Source of the DNA: CAWDVK01 sp963805715
Lineage (GTDB): Bacteria > Actinomycetota > Actinomycetes > Streptosporangiales > Streptosporangiaceae
Direction of reading: 5' to 3'
Length of the DNA: 64,000 nucleotides
NCBI GenBank assembly: GCA_963805715.1
Contig: CAWDVK010000005.1
Coordinates: 62,001 to 126,000 of the forward strand
The number at the start of each line of letters is the position of its first letter. Position 1 is the first letter of the stretch. Below, piece by piece: positions 33,320 to 41,862 of this stretch. The notes under the pieces were generated by a model. The model worked only from the letters and a program-made list of their open reading frames with translations, was not told where the DNA came from and did not search any database. The position numbers and the translations under genes are program-made.

Positions 33320-34765
33320 ATGGCGAGTGCCGATCAGCAGGCTGCCCGGCATGACGGGACCGAACCACCGATCACCTCGATCGAGCAGCGCGGCATCGAG
33401 TACGTCCCGCAGGACAGCCGGTGGGGCAAGCCGAGCAGCTTGTTCTGGATGTGGGCCGGTGCGGTATGGAATGTCGAGTTCGTCGTCTACGGGGCGCTGG
33501 CGGTCATCGTGTTCGGGCTGTCCTTCGCCCAGGCGGTCCTCGTCATCCTGGTCGGCAACCTCTTCTACCTGCTGACCGGCCTGTCCAGCCTGCAGGGCCC
33601 GGAGGCCGGCACGACGACCTTCGCGATCAGCCGGGCCCCGTTCGGGCCGCGCGGGAACAAGCTGCCGTCCTTCTTCAACTGGGTCACCCAGGTCGGGTTC
33701 GAGATCGAGGGCATCGCGCTGATCGTCTTTGCCGCGATCCTGCTGGCTTCCAAGGCCGGGTTCACCGCCGGGACGGCGGCCAAGGTGATCTTCATCATCC
33801 TGGCCGTGGCGATCCAGGCGGTGCTGCCGCTGCTCGGGCACGCCGCGGTGCTGAAGGTGCTCCGCTGGCTGGCCATCCCGTTCGTGGTGCTGTTCGCCGT
33901 GATGGCCGCCCTCACGACATCGAAGGTCAACCTGCACGTGCCGGCGCACGGGGCGAGCTGGGGCGCGCTGACGATCGTGCTGGCCCTGGTGATCTCGGCC
34001 GGCGGCCTGGGCTGGACCGAGAACGCCAACGACTACTCGCGCTACCTGCCGCCGAACTCCGACCGGAAGCGGATCGTGCTCGCCGTCGCGCTCGGCGGCG
34101 CGATCCCGTCGGCCCTGCTGGAGATCCTGGGCGCCGCGATCGCCACCGGCGTGCCCGGCGCGACCACGCCGAACGGGCTCGTCGCCGGATTCCCCGGCTG
34201 GTTCGTCTGGCCCTACCTGATCTTCGCCATCGTCCAGCTGTTCGCGATCAACACCCTCGACCTGTACTCATCGGGCGTCACGCTGCAGAGCATCTTCCCG
34301 CGCCTCAAGCGGCCGCATTGCGTGGCCATCGACACGGTCGTCTGCGGCGGGGTCGCCGGATATGCGGTCTTCTCGTCGCATTTCTATACGCTGCTCTCCG
34401 ACTTCCTGCTGTTCATCATCTTGTGGCTCGGCCCGTGGTGCGCGATCTACCTGGTTGACAGCTTGCTGCGGCGGAACCGCTACGACCACGCCGCGCTGCT
34501 GGACGAGCGCGCGAGCCGCTACTTCCGCAACGGCGGCGTGCACTGGCCGGCGATCATCGCCCAGCTGCTCGGGATGGTGGTCGCCGCGCTCTGGCTCAAC
34601 GCCTACTCGCCCTATGTGGGCCCGCTGGCCAGCCGCAACGGCGGCCCGCTCGGCTCGGACTTCAGCGTGTTCCTTGGCCTGGCCGTCGGCGGGGGCGTGT
34701 ACTGGCTGCTGGCCCGCAAGGGGGTTCAGGCCGAGGCCGTCACGCCGCCGCCTGCCACCGCCTGA
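33320..34765 (+). CDS. NCS1-family nucleobase permease (cytosine/purine/allantoin type)
   Basis: Membrane importer of about 481 residues with 12 helices. Family marks are SRWGKPSSLFWMWAGAVWNVEFVVYGALAV, GPEAGTTTFAISRAPFGPRGNKLPSFFNWVTQVGFE, and GGLGWTENANDYSRYLPPNSDRKRI. NCS1 proteins carry purines, pyrimidines, hydantoins or allantoin with protons or sodium; the adjacent purine genes suggest a purine or allantoin substrate. The ATG at 33320 is chosen; upstream in-frame codons lack family similarity. It is convergent with the adenine deaminase gene, with four bases between the stops. Confidence 0.92.
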   Translation: MASADQQAARHDGTEPPITSIEQRGIEYVPQDSRWGKPSSLFWMWAGAVWNVEFVVYGALAVIVFGLSFAQAVLVILVGNLFYLLTGLSSLQGPEAGTTTFAISRAPFGPRGNKLPSFFNWVTQVGFEIEGIALIVFAAILLASKAGFTAGTAAKVIFIILAVAIQAVLPLLGHAAVLKVLRWLAIPFVVLFAVMAALTTSKVNLHVPAHGASWGALTIVLALVISAGGLGWTENANDYSRYLPPNSDRKRIVLAVALGGAIPSALLEILGAAIATGVPGATTPNGLVAGFPGWFVWPYLIFAIVQLFAINTLDLYSSGVTLQSIFPRLKRPHCVAIDTVVCGGVAGYAVFSSHFYTLLSDFLLFIILWLGPWCAIYLVDSLLRRNRYDHAALLDERASRYFRNGGVHWPAIIAQLLGMVVAALWLNAYSPYVGPLASRNGGPLGSDFSVFLGLAVGGGVYWLLARKGVQAEAVTPPPATA

Positions 34766-34769
34766 GCGC

Positions 34770-36494
34770 TCAGCCCGGCGCGACGCTGGTCAGCGCGAAG
34801 TTGTCGACGTCCACCAGGCCCAGGTCGGTGATCCGCAGCTGCGGGATGACCGACAGGCCCAGGAAGCTCAGGTGCATGAAGGGCGCGCCGATGGCGACGC
34901 CGAGCGCCTCGGCCGTCACCCGCTCCAGGCTCTCCAGCTCGCTCGCCACCACATCGCCGGGGCGGTCGCTCATCAGCCCGCCGATGGGCAGCGCTACCTC
35001 CGCCAGAACCTGGCCGCCGAGCACGGCGACCTGGCCGCCGCCGAGCTCGGCCAGCCGGGCCAGCGCGACGGCCATGTCGGCCGGCCCGGACTCATCCAGC
35101 GACCCGACCAGCATGCAGTTATGGGCGTCATGCGCCACGGTGGAGGCGATGGCGCCGCGGGCCAGCCCGAAGCCGTGCACGTAGCCGAGCCCGATCCGGC
35201 CGGTCTGCAGGTGCCGCTCGGCCACGGCGATGCGGGCGACGCCCGAGTCCGGCCGGGTCACGTCCAGCACCAGGTGCCGCGTGCTCAGCGTGTCCGGCTC
35301 GATCCCGATGACCTTCGCCTGGCCGCCGGGCGGCGGCTGCAGCCGCAGGGCACCGGGTCCTGGCAGCCCGGCCAGGTGCACCGAGCCCCGCATCCACTCC
35401 GGGGCCGGCGCGCTGGGCACCGCGCCCGGGACCACCTGGCCGTCGCTGGCGACCAGCCGACCGGCCTGGTAGACGCGGTCCGGCCGCAGCCCGGCGAGCG
35501 AGCCGAAGCAGAGCACGTCGGCCTGGTAGCCGGGCGCCAGCCAGCCCAGGTGATCGAAATGGTGGTACTGGGCCGGGTTTGCCGTGGCCAGGACCAGGGC
35601 TTCCTCGATCGCCAGGCCGCAGCCGACCGCGAGCCGGACGCAGTCGTCCAGGTGACCGTCCGCGCGCAGCGTGTCCGGTTCCCTGTCGTCAGTGCAGAGC
35701 GCGATCCGCTCGGTCCCGTGCCGCAGCACGGCGGGGATGAGGTCGGCCAGGTTCCGGCTGGCCGAGCCCTGCCGGATGAAGATCCACATCCCCTTCCTGC
35801 GCTTCTCCTCCGCCTCCTCGAGCGTCGTGCACTCATGGTCGGACTCGACGCCCGCCGCCAGGTAGGCGTCCAGGGCGGGCCCGGTCAGGCCGGGCGCGTG
35901 CCCGTCCACCCGCCGGTCCCCGGCGGCGGCGATCTTCGCCAGCAGCTCGGCATCCCCGGCGACCACGCCGGGGTAATTCATCACCTCGGCGACGCCGATG
36001 GCGCCGATTTCGGTCAGCAGCTGCTCCACCTCCGCGGCGCGGATCTCGGCGCCCGGGCTCTCGAACGGCGATGCGGGCACGCAGCTGGGGGCGCAGATCC
36101 CGAAGGTGAACGGGAGCCCGGCCGCGGCCGAGGCCAGGGCGGCCACACCGCGGACGCCGAACACGTTGGCGATCTCGTGCGGGTCCGCCGCCACGGCCGT
36201 GGTGCCGTGCGGGAGCACCGCCGCGACGAACTCATCCACCCAGAGCTTGGTCGACTCCAGGTGCATGTGCGCGTCGATGAACCCCGGCGTCAGCGCGGCA
36301 CCCCCGACGTCGACGGCTTCCCGCGCCTCCCGAGGCCCCCAGCCGGCCACGACCCCGTCCGCGATGGCCAGATCCCGGTCAAGCCACTCGCGCGTTCCGG
36401 GAACGAAGACCCTTCCCCCGGTCAGCAGCAGATCGGCGGGCTCGTCGCCGCGCGCGACAGCGAGAACGTGCGGCGTGCCACGGCGTCGTGACAT
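34770..36494 (-). CDS. ade: Adenine deaminase (Ade family)
   Basis: Metal-dependent amidohydrolase of 574 residues converting adenine to hypoxanthine. Metal ligands are visible in FIDAHMHLEST, and other blocks are VAADPHEIANVFGVRG, EVMNYPGVVAGD, DGHAPGLTGPALDAYLAAGVESDHECTTLEEA, ALCTDDREP and the C-terminal GRIGLGYVHGFGLARGAIASTVAHDAHN. The length is normal and the gene looks intact. It stands opposite to the other purine genes, convergent with the permease. In this cluster it feeds hypoxanthine to xanthine dehydrogenase, which is itself damaged, so its present role may be salvage. Confidence 0.95.
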   Translation of the reverse strand: MSRRRGTPHVLAVARGDEPADLLLTGGRVFVPGTREWLDRDLAIADGVVAGWGPREAREAVDVGGAALTPGFIDAHMHLESTKLWVDEFVAAVLPHGTTAVAADPHEIANVFGVRGVAALASAAAGLPFTFGICAPSCVPASPFESPGAEIRAAEVEQLLTEIGAIGVAEVMNYPGVVAGDAELLAKIAAAGDRRVDGHAPGLTGPALDAYLAAGVESDHECTTLEEAEEKRRKGMWIFIRQGSASRNLADLIPAVLRHGTERIALCTDDREPDTLRADGHLDDCVRLAVGCGLAIEEALVLATANPAQYHHFDHLGWLAPGYQADVLCFGSLAGLRPDRVYQAGRLVASDGQVVPGAVPSAPAPEWMRGSVHLAGLPGPGALRLQPPPGGQAKVIGIEPDTLSTRHLVLDVTRPDSGVARIAVAERHLQTGRIGLGYVHGFGLARGAIASTVAHDAHNCMLVGSLDESGPADMAVALARLAELGGGQVAVLGGQVLAEVALPIGGLMSDRPGDVVASELESLERVTAEALGVAIGAPFMHLSFLGLSVIPQLRITDLGLVDVDNFALTSVAPG

Positions 36495-36566
36495 GTCCCT
36501 CCTCCGAACGCGGCGGAAACTGGCCGGGCAGCAGCCCGGCTGGCGAGAGTCTATGACCGCGCCGCC

Positions 36567-36670
36567 CCGTGCCGCCCGCCCGTGCCGCCCGCCCGTGCCG
36601 CCCGCCCGTGCCGCCCGCCCGTGCCGCCCGCCCGTGCCGCCCGCCCGTGCCGCCCGCCCGTGCCGCCCGC
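36567..36670. repeat. Tandem array, 8 x 13 bp, upstream of uraD
   Basis: Eight perfect units CCGTGCCGCCCGC and a partial ninth, in the gap between the divergent ade and uraD genes. It ends about 25 bases before the uraD ATG and so lies in or near its promoter. The 13-base unit shifts frame with each copy. Confidence 0.92.
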
Positions 36671-36695
36671 CCCGTGCCGCGAGACCCTGAGGGGC

Positions 36696-37266
36696 ATGAG
36701 CGCTGAATCAGCCTGGCCGGCCGGACATGACGAGCGGGCGGGGCTGGCCGCTTTGAGCGCCGTGCCCGCCGAGGCGGTCCGCGAGGCCCTGCTGGGCTGC
36801 TGCTCCTCACCGCGCTGGGCCGAGTCAGTGCTGGCAGGCCGGCCGTATGCGTCGGTAGCGGACCTGCTGCGGCGCTCCGCCACGGCGACAGCGGAACTCG
36901 GCATCGCTGACCTGACCGATGCCCTGGCCGGGCACCCCCGGATCGGCGAGCAGCCAGGCGGTGACCGGCAGGCCGGCGGGGGCGATGATGGTGACCGGGC
37001 GCACTGGTCACGTGCGGAGCAGGCTGGCCTGAGCCAGGCCGACGCGGCTACCCGGCAGGCGCTTGCCGACGGCAACCGCGCCTACGAGCAGCGGTTCGGG
37101 CACATCTACCTGGTCTGTGCGACCGGCCGCAGCGCCGGTCAGCTGCTGCAGCTGCTGCGGCAGCGGCTGGCCAGCGATCCAGGGACGGAGTGGCACGTGC
37201 TGCGAACAGAAGCTCGCGAAGATCAACGAGATCAGGCTGCGCAAGCTGATCGGCGGAGCGTCGTGA
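36696..37266 (+). pseudogene. OHCU decarboxylase (UraD) with a one-base insertion near the 3' end
   Basis: 2-oxo-4-hydroxy-4-carboxy-5-ureidoimidazoline decarboxylase, the third step from urate to allantoin. Conserved parts are LAGRPYASVADLLRRS, the catalytic-His region LAGHPRIGEQ and YEQRFGHIYLVCATGRSAGQLLQLLRQRLASDPGTE. At about 37209 an extra A turns the expected RTELAKINEIRLRKLIGGAS-stop (TGA 37264-37266, overlapping uraH) into RTEAREDQRDQAAQ, which runs on in frame into uraH. The insertion therefore creates an artificial UraD-UraH fusion ORF (36696-37685). The core before the lesion is whole, so activity might persist in the fusion. Confidence 0.85.
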
Positions 37267-37685
37267 ATCCCCGCGGCACGATCCCGTCCGGGCCGGGCTC
37301 TCCCGGCCAGGGTGCTGACACGGCGGGCGTCACCGGGAAAATCTCGGCGAGTGCCGTGACGACACACGTCCTGGACACGGCCCGCGGCGTCCCGGCCGCC
37401 GGGGTCCAGGTCCGGTTGGAGGTCCTGGATGTCGACGGCTCGGCAGCGGTGATCGGGCAGGCGCTGACCGACGAGGATGGCCGGGCCCATCAGCTCGGCC
37501 CCGCGCAGCTGCCGGCCGGGCGCTACCGGCTGGTGTTCGACACCGCCGGGTACCACGCGAGCCAGGGCCAGCAGCCGTTCTTCCCCGAGGTGACCGTGAC
37601 TTTCCGGCTGGACGGCAGTGAGCCGCACTGCCACGTCCCGCTGCTGCTCAGCCCGTTCGCCTACGTCACCTACCGCGGGAGCTGA
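37263..37685 (+). CDS. uraH: 5-hydroxyisourate hydrolase (UraH, transthyretin-like)
   Basis: Hydrolase of 140 residues acting on 5-hydroxyisourate, the product of urate oxidase. Family signatures are THVLDTARGVPAAGVQVRLEVL, FFPEVTVTFRL with HCHVPLLLSPFAYVTYRGS, including the C-terminal YRGS tetrapeptide. The GTG at 37263 overlaps the native uraD stop by four bases. A 30-residue Pro/Gly-rich N-terminal extension precedes the domain. It looks intact, although the urate oxidase next to it is destroyed. Confidence 0.93.
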   Translation: MNPRGTIPSGPGSPGQGADTAGVTGKISASAVTTHVLDTARGVPAAGVQVRLEVLDVDGSAAVIGQALTDEDGRAHQLGPAQLPAGRYRLVFDTAGYHASQGQQPFFPEVTVTFRLDGSEPHCHVPLLLSPFAYVTYRGS

Positions 37686-37687
37686 TC

Positions 37688-37882
37688 ATGGACATCGTCC
37701 TGTCCGCTGACCAGTACGGCAAGGCCGAGACCCGGCTGGTCCGGATCTGCCGGGACGCCCCCGAGCACCAGATCCGCGACCTGAACGTCTCCACCGCGCT
37801 GCGCGGCGACTTCGCCGTCCGCGACCCGGAGGGCAACCGCTGGTCCTTCGGCACCTACCCCGGCGAGCCCCGGGCCGGCTGA
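37688..37882 (+). pseudogene. Chimera of urate oxidase N-terminus and VOC-family C-terminus
   Basis: A 64-residue ORF with a good ribosome site (GGGAGCTGATC). Residues 1-40 (MDIVLSADQYGKAETRLVRI, HQIRDLNVSTALRGDF) are the N-terminus of a factor-independent urate oxidase. Residues 41-60 (AVRDPEGNRWSFGTYPGE) are the C-terminal beta strand of a glyoxalase/VOC protein. The join is at about 37808-37812 and is in frame. The deletion removed about 250 residues of urate oxidase and most of another gene. It cannot be a urate oxidase. It starts two bases after uraH, as expected for the lost gene. Confidence 0.82.
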
Positions 37883-38044
37883 CGGCTCGGCTCGGCTGGA
37901 TAATCGGGGCAAGTCGGGTAAGGGATGAGGCGGGCGGCTCGAATGCGCCCGGCAGCCCTCGCCGGTGCGGCTGTCACCGGACCCGATGGCACCCGGCAGG
38001 CCGGTTCAGGCCGACGGATCGGCAGCGGAGCCGAAGGAGCGGCG

Positions 38045-38648
38045 ATGGACTTCCTGCAGCCAGCCAGCTGGGATGAGGCCCTGGCCGCCAGGGCGGAGAA
38101 CCCGGCCGCGCTGCCGCTGGCCGGGGGCACCAACGTCATGGTCGCGATGAACTTCGATAACCCCCGCCCGGCCGCGCTGCTCGATCTGACCAGGGTGCCG
38201 GAGCTGGCGGCCTGGGACGCTGACGGGGGAAGGATCAGGCTCGGCGCCGGGGTGACCTACACCCGGATCATCGGCGAGCTCGGCGCCAGGCTCCCCGGCC
38301 TGGCGCTGGCCGCCCGGACGGTGGGCTCGCCGCAGATCCGTAACCGGGGCACGATCGGCGGCAACCTGGGCACCGCGAGCCCGGCCGGTGACTGCCACCC
38401 GTCCCTGCTCGCCGCCGGGGCGCAGGTGGAGGTGGCCTCGGCCCGGGGCAGCCGGATGATCCCGGCCGAGGAGTTCTACACCGGCGTGAAGCGCAACGCG
38501 CTCGCGCCGGTTCGGCGAGCTCGCCGCCCGGGCGGCGGACCCGGTCGACGATGTCCGCGGCACCGCCGCCTACCGGCGGCACGCGCTGGCGGTACTGGCC
38601 CGGCGGACCCTGCACTGGGCCTGGCAGAGTTACCGGCAGGGAGGATGA
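38045..38648 (+). pseudogene. Xanthine dehydrogenase FAD-binding subunit with internal deletion
   Basis: The FAD subunit of a three-part xanthine dehydrogenase. The N-terminal two thirds are normal: MDFLQPASWDEALAARAE, PLAGGTNVMVAMNF, GSPQIRNRGTIGGNLGTASPAGDCHPSLLA (FAD sites), EEFYTGVKRNALAP. At about 38508 the frame jumps to the end of the protein, RFGELAARAADPVDDVRGTA, YRRHALAVLARRTLHWAW, in another frame with stop TGA 38646-38648. Roughly 80 residues are missing and the frame is shifted. AAGGAG lies five bases before the ATG. It is followed after eight bases by the Fe-S subunit gene. Confidence 0.85.
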
Positions 38649-38655
38649 GGGGCGC

Positions 38656-39132
38656 ATGCGAGTGACGATGACGGTCAACGGCGAGCCGCGGCAGGCGGAC
38701 GAGGTCTGGCCGGGTGAGAGCCTGCTCTACGTGCTGCGCGAGCGGCTGGGCCTGCCGGGCTCCAAGAACGCCTGCGAGCAGGGCGAATGCGGGTCCTGCA
38801 CGGTCTACCTGGACGGCCTGCCAGCCTGCGCCTGCCTGGTGGCGGCCGGCCAGGCGGAGGGCCGCAGCGTGATCACCGTGGAGGGCCTGGCCGGCGCCGA
38901 TGCGCTGCACCCGGTGCAGGAGGCGTTCATCGAGGCGGGCGCGGTGCAGTGCGGGTTCTGCACGCCGGGCCTGCTGGTCGCCGCGCACGACCTGCTGAGC
39001 CGCTCGCCGCACCCAGCTGACCTGGAGATACGGGAGGCGCTGGCGGGCAACCTGTGCCGGTGCACCGGCTATGAGAAGATCCTGGACGCCGTGCGGCTGG
39101 CCGGGAACATGATGTCAGGCTCCGGGGCATGA
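38656..39132 (+). CDS. Xanthine dehydrogenase [2Fe-2S] subunit
   Basis: Small iron-sulfur subunit of the molybdenum hydroxylase family, 158 residues. The plant-type [2Fe-2S] ligands are in NACEQGECGSCTVYLDGLPACAC, and the second cluster in VQCGFCTPGLL and NLCRCTGYEKI. The length and all eight cysteines are as expected. The ATG at 38656 is eight bases after the end of the FAD-subunit remnant; an earlier in-frame extension is not family-like. It overlaps the 8-oxoguanine deaminase start by four bases (ATGA). It is the only undamaged subunit of its enzyme here. Confidence 0.93.
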   Translation: MRVTMTVNGEPRQADEVWPGESLLYVLRERLGLPGSKNACEQGECGSCTVYLDGLPACACLVAAGQAEGRSVITVEGLAGADALHPVQEAFIEAGAVQCGFCTPGLLVAAHDLLSRSPHPADLEIREALAGNLCRCTGYEKILDAVRLAGNMMSGSGA

Positions 39133-40481
39133 CCGATTTCGCGCTCAACGGATGCGCCGTGGTCACCGTGGACCCCCGGCGCAGCGAGTACGAGCGCGGC
39201 CATGTCGTGGTCACGGGCAGCCGGATCACCGCGGTCGGTCCCGGCCCGGTGCCGGAGCAGTACCGGGGCACCCGGCAGATCGACGCGGCCGGCTGCCTGG
39301 TGACCCCCGGCCTGGTCAACACGCACCACCACCTGTACCAGTGGGCCACCAGGGGCCGGGCGGTCGACGCGACCCTGTTCGGCTGGCTGACCGAGCTGTA
39401 CCCGGTGTGGGCGGGGATCGACGAGGCGATCGTCCGCGCGGCCTCCACCGCGGCGCTGGCATGGCTGGCCCGGTCCGGCTGCACCACCAGCACCGACCAC
39501 CAGTACATCTTCCCGCGCGGCGGCGGCGACGTGCTGGCGGCGACCATCGAGGCGGCGCGGGACGTCGGGCTGCGATTCCACCCGGCGCGCGGCTCCATGG
39601 ACCTGGGCCAGAGCGCCGGCGGCCTGCCGCCGGACAGCGTGGTGGAGAGCCGGGACGAGGTACTCGCCGCGACCGAGGCGGCCATCGACCGGTTTCACGA
39701 CCCCGGCCCCGAGTCGATGCTGCGGATCGCGGTGGCCCCGTGCTCCCCGTTCTCGGTCAGCAGGGAGCTGATGGCCGAGGCCGCCGAGCTGGCCCGGCGC
39801 CGCCAGGTCCGGCTGCACACCCACCTGGCCGAGACCGCGGATGAGGACGAGTACTGCGCCGGGCATTTCGGCTGCACCCCGGTGCAGTACATGGACTCGC
39901 TCGGCTGGCTGGGCCCGGATGTCTGGCTGGCGCATGCCGTGCACCTGGATGACGCCGGGATCGCCCGCCTCGGCGCGACCAGGACGGGCGTCGCGCACTG
40001 TCCCTCGTCCAACGGCCGGCTCGGCGCGGGCATCTGCCGCACCCGCGACCTGATCGACGCCGGTGTCCCGGTGGGCCTCGGGGTGGACGGCGCGGCGTCC
40101 AACGAGGAGAACTCGCTGCGCGCCGAGCTGCACCAGGCGGTGCTGGTCGCCAGGTCGGCGGGCGGCCCGGAGGCGATGACCGTGCGCCAGGCTCTGGAGC
40201 TGGCCACCATGGGCGGCGCCGCGCTGCTGGGCCGCGAAGCCGAGATCGGCTCGCTGGAGCCCGGCAAGCTGGCGGACCTGGCGCTCTGGCGGCTCGACAC
40301 GCTGCCGCACGCCGACGTGGCCGACCCGGTCGCGGCGCTGGTGCTCGGCGCGCAGCCGCCGCTGGAGCTGCTGGCCGTGCATGGCGAGGTCGTCGTGGAG
40401 CGGGACCGGGTGGTCACTGTCGATGAGGATCAGGCTGCCCGCGCGGCTCGCCAGGCCGCCGCGGCCCTGGCCGGCGGCTGA
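39129..40481 (+). CDS. 8-oxoguanine deaminase (TrzN/AtzB-like amidohydrolase)
   Basis: Zinc amidohydrolase of 450 residues turning 8-oxoguanine into urate, or a related aminohydrolase. Family signatures are LVTPGLVNTHHHLYQWATRG near 56-75, SMDLGQSAGGLPPDSVV, VRLHTHLAETADEDEYC with the metal His, CTPVQYMDSLGWLGPDVWLAHAVHL, and GLGVDGAASNEENSL. It looks intact. It overlaps the Fe-S subunit gene. Deamination to urate would dead-end in this strain because urate oxidase is broken. Confidence 0.92.
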   Translation: MTDFALNGCAVVTVDPRRSEYERGHVVVTGSRITAVGPGPVPEQYRGTRQIDAAGCLVTPGLVNTHHHLYQWATRGRAVDATLFGWLTELYPVWAGIDEAIVRAASTAALAWLARSGCTTSTDHQYIFPRGGGDVLAATIEAARDVGLRFHPARGSMDLGQSAGGLPPDSVVESRDEVLAATEAAIDRFHDPGPESMLRIAVAPCSPFSVSRELMAEAAELARRRQVRLHTHLAETADEDEYCAGHFGCTPVQYMDSLGWLGPDVWLAHAVHLDDAGIARLGATRTGVAHCPSSNGRLGAGICRTRDLIDAGVPVGLGVDGAASNEENSLRAELHQAVLVARSAGGPEAMTVRQALELATMGGAALLGREAEIGSLEPGKLADLALWRLDTLPHADVADPVAALVLGAQPPLELLAVHGEVVVERDRVVTVDEDQAARAARQAAAALAGG

Positions 40482-40698
40482 GCCGCTGCCAGCCGCCGCG
40501 ATCCCCGGGTGACCGGCGGCCGCCACCCCCGGCGCGGCGACGTGCTCTGCGCCGGCAGTGCCTGAACAGGCAGTGCGGCAGGTCCGGGCGCGCAGGGCAG
40601 GCATGCCGGGTACGTTGACCAGATGGGCGAGGCGCGGTTCGCTGGCGGGGGACGGCGGCTTCGCCCGTGAGCTGGCGGGGAGGAGGGAGCGACACCTC

Positions 40699-41862
40699 AT
40701 GAGCGCGCCCACGCGAGCCCCGTCGCGCGAGCCGGGCACGGCCCCGCCCGCCAGCGAACCGGCCAGCCGGGCAGGCCGGGCTGGCAGCGGCGTCGGCGGC
40801 AGCCCGCGCCGCCCCGACGGCGTCCCGAAGGTGACCGGCCAGTTCGCCTACGGCAGTGACCTGTGGATGGACGACATGATCTGGGGGGTGACGCTGCGCA
40901 GCCCGCACGCGCACGCCCGGATCTCCTCGATCGGCATCGGCATCGGCGCGGCGCTGGCCACGGCCGGGGTCTACGCCGTGCTCACGCACGAGGACGTGCC
41001 CGGCGACAACCGGCACGGCCTGGGGCGCACGGATCAGCCGGTGCTGGCCCGCCGCCTGGTCCGCTACCAGGGCGAGCCGGTGGCGCTGGTGGCGGCCGAC
41101 CACCCGGAGATCGCCCGGCAGGCGGCGAAGAAGATCGCGGTCAGCTACGCGCCGCTGCCGCCGGTCACCGACCCGGTGGCCGCGCTGGAGCCCGGCGCGT
41201 CGGCCCTGCATGCGCACGGCAACCTGGTGCGCCACCTCAAGGTCCGCAAGGGTGACCCGCACCCGCCGGCTGACGTCGTGGTCACCGGCGAGTACCGGGT
41301 GGGCATGCAGGACCAGGCGTTCCTCGGCCCGGAGGCGGGCATGGCCGTGCCGGACGGGCACGGCGGCGTGGACCTGTACGTGGCCACGCAGTGGCTGCAC
41401 GTCGACCAGAAGCAGATCTGCTCGGCGCTCCGGCTGCCGCCGGAGAAGGTCCGGCTGGTGGTCGACGTGGACACCGAGCTGGGGCTGATCAAGGTCGTCG
41501 AGCTGGCCTGCGCCCAGGATGTGGGCAAGGCGATGCACCCGCAGGCCATCCTCGGGCAGATTCACGGCGGCACCGCTCAGGGCATGGGCCTGGCGATCAT
41601 GGAGGAGATCCAGGTGTCGGGCGGCCTGATCCAGAACCCGTCCTTCACCGATTACCTGATCCCCACGATCCTGGACATGCCCCCGATGCGGGTCGAGATC
41701 CTGGAGTATCCGGACCCGCACGCGCCGTACGGCCTGCGCGGCGTCGGCGAGCCCCCGGCCATCTCCTCCGGCCCGGCCGTCGCCGCGGCCATCCGCGCGG
41801 CAACGGGCCTGGACCTGCCCCGCATCCCGATCAAGCCCGAGCACATAACGGACCCCTCGTGA
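40699..41862 (+). pseudogene. Xanthine dehydrogenase molybdenum subunit with large in-frame deletion
   Basis: The large catalytic subunit normally has about 750 residues; here 387 remain in one open frame. The N-terminal part is normal (PDGVPKVTGQFAYGSDLWMDDMIWG, EYRVGMQDQAFLGPEAGMAVP, LRLPPEKVRL). At about 41457 it passes straight to the C-terminal part (VDVDTELGLIKVVELACAQDVGKAMHPQAI, GGTAQGMGLAIMEEI, LRGVGEPPAISSGPAVAAAI). The missing middle carries the molybdopterin loops starting GGAFGGRE. So the protein cannot hold the cofactor properly. GGAGGGAG precedes the ATG. The stop overlaps the DUF6986 start. Confidence 0.85.

Noticed and set aside
34362..36491. A 709-codon open frame antisense to adenine deaminase
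   Set aside because: High-GC mirror of the real gene; no family similarity, no ribosome site, composition dominated by Arg/Pro/Gly/Gln.
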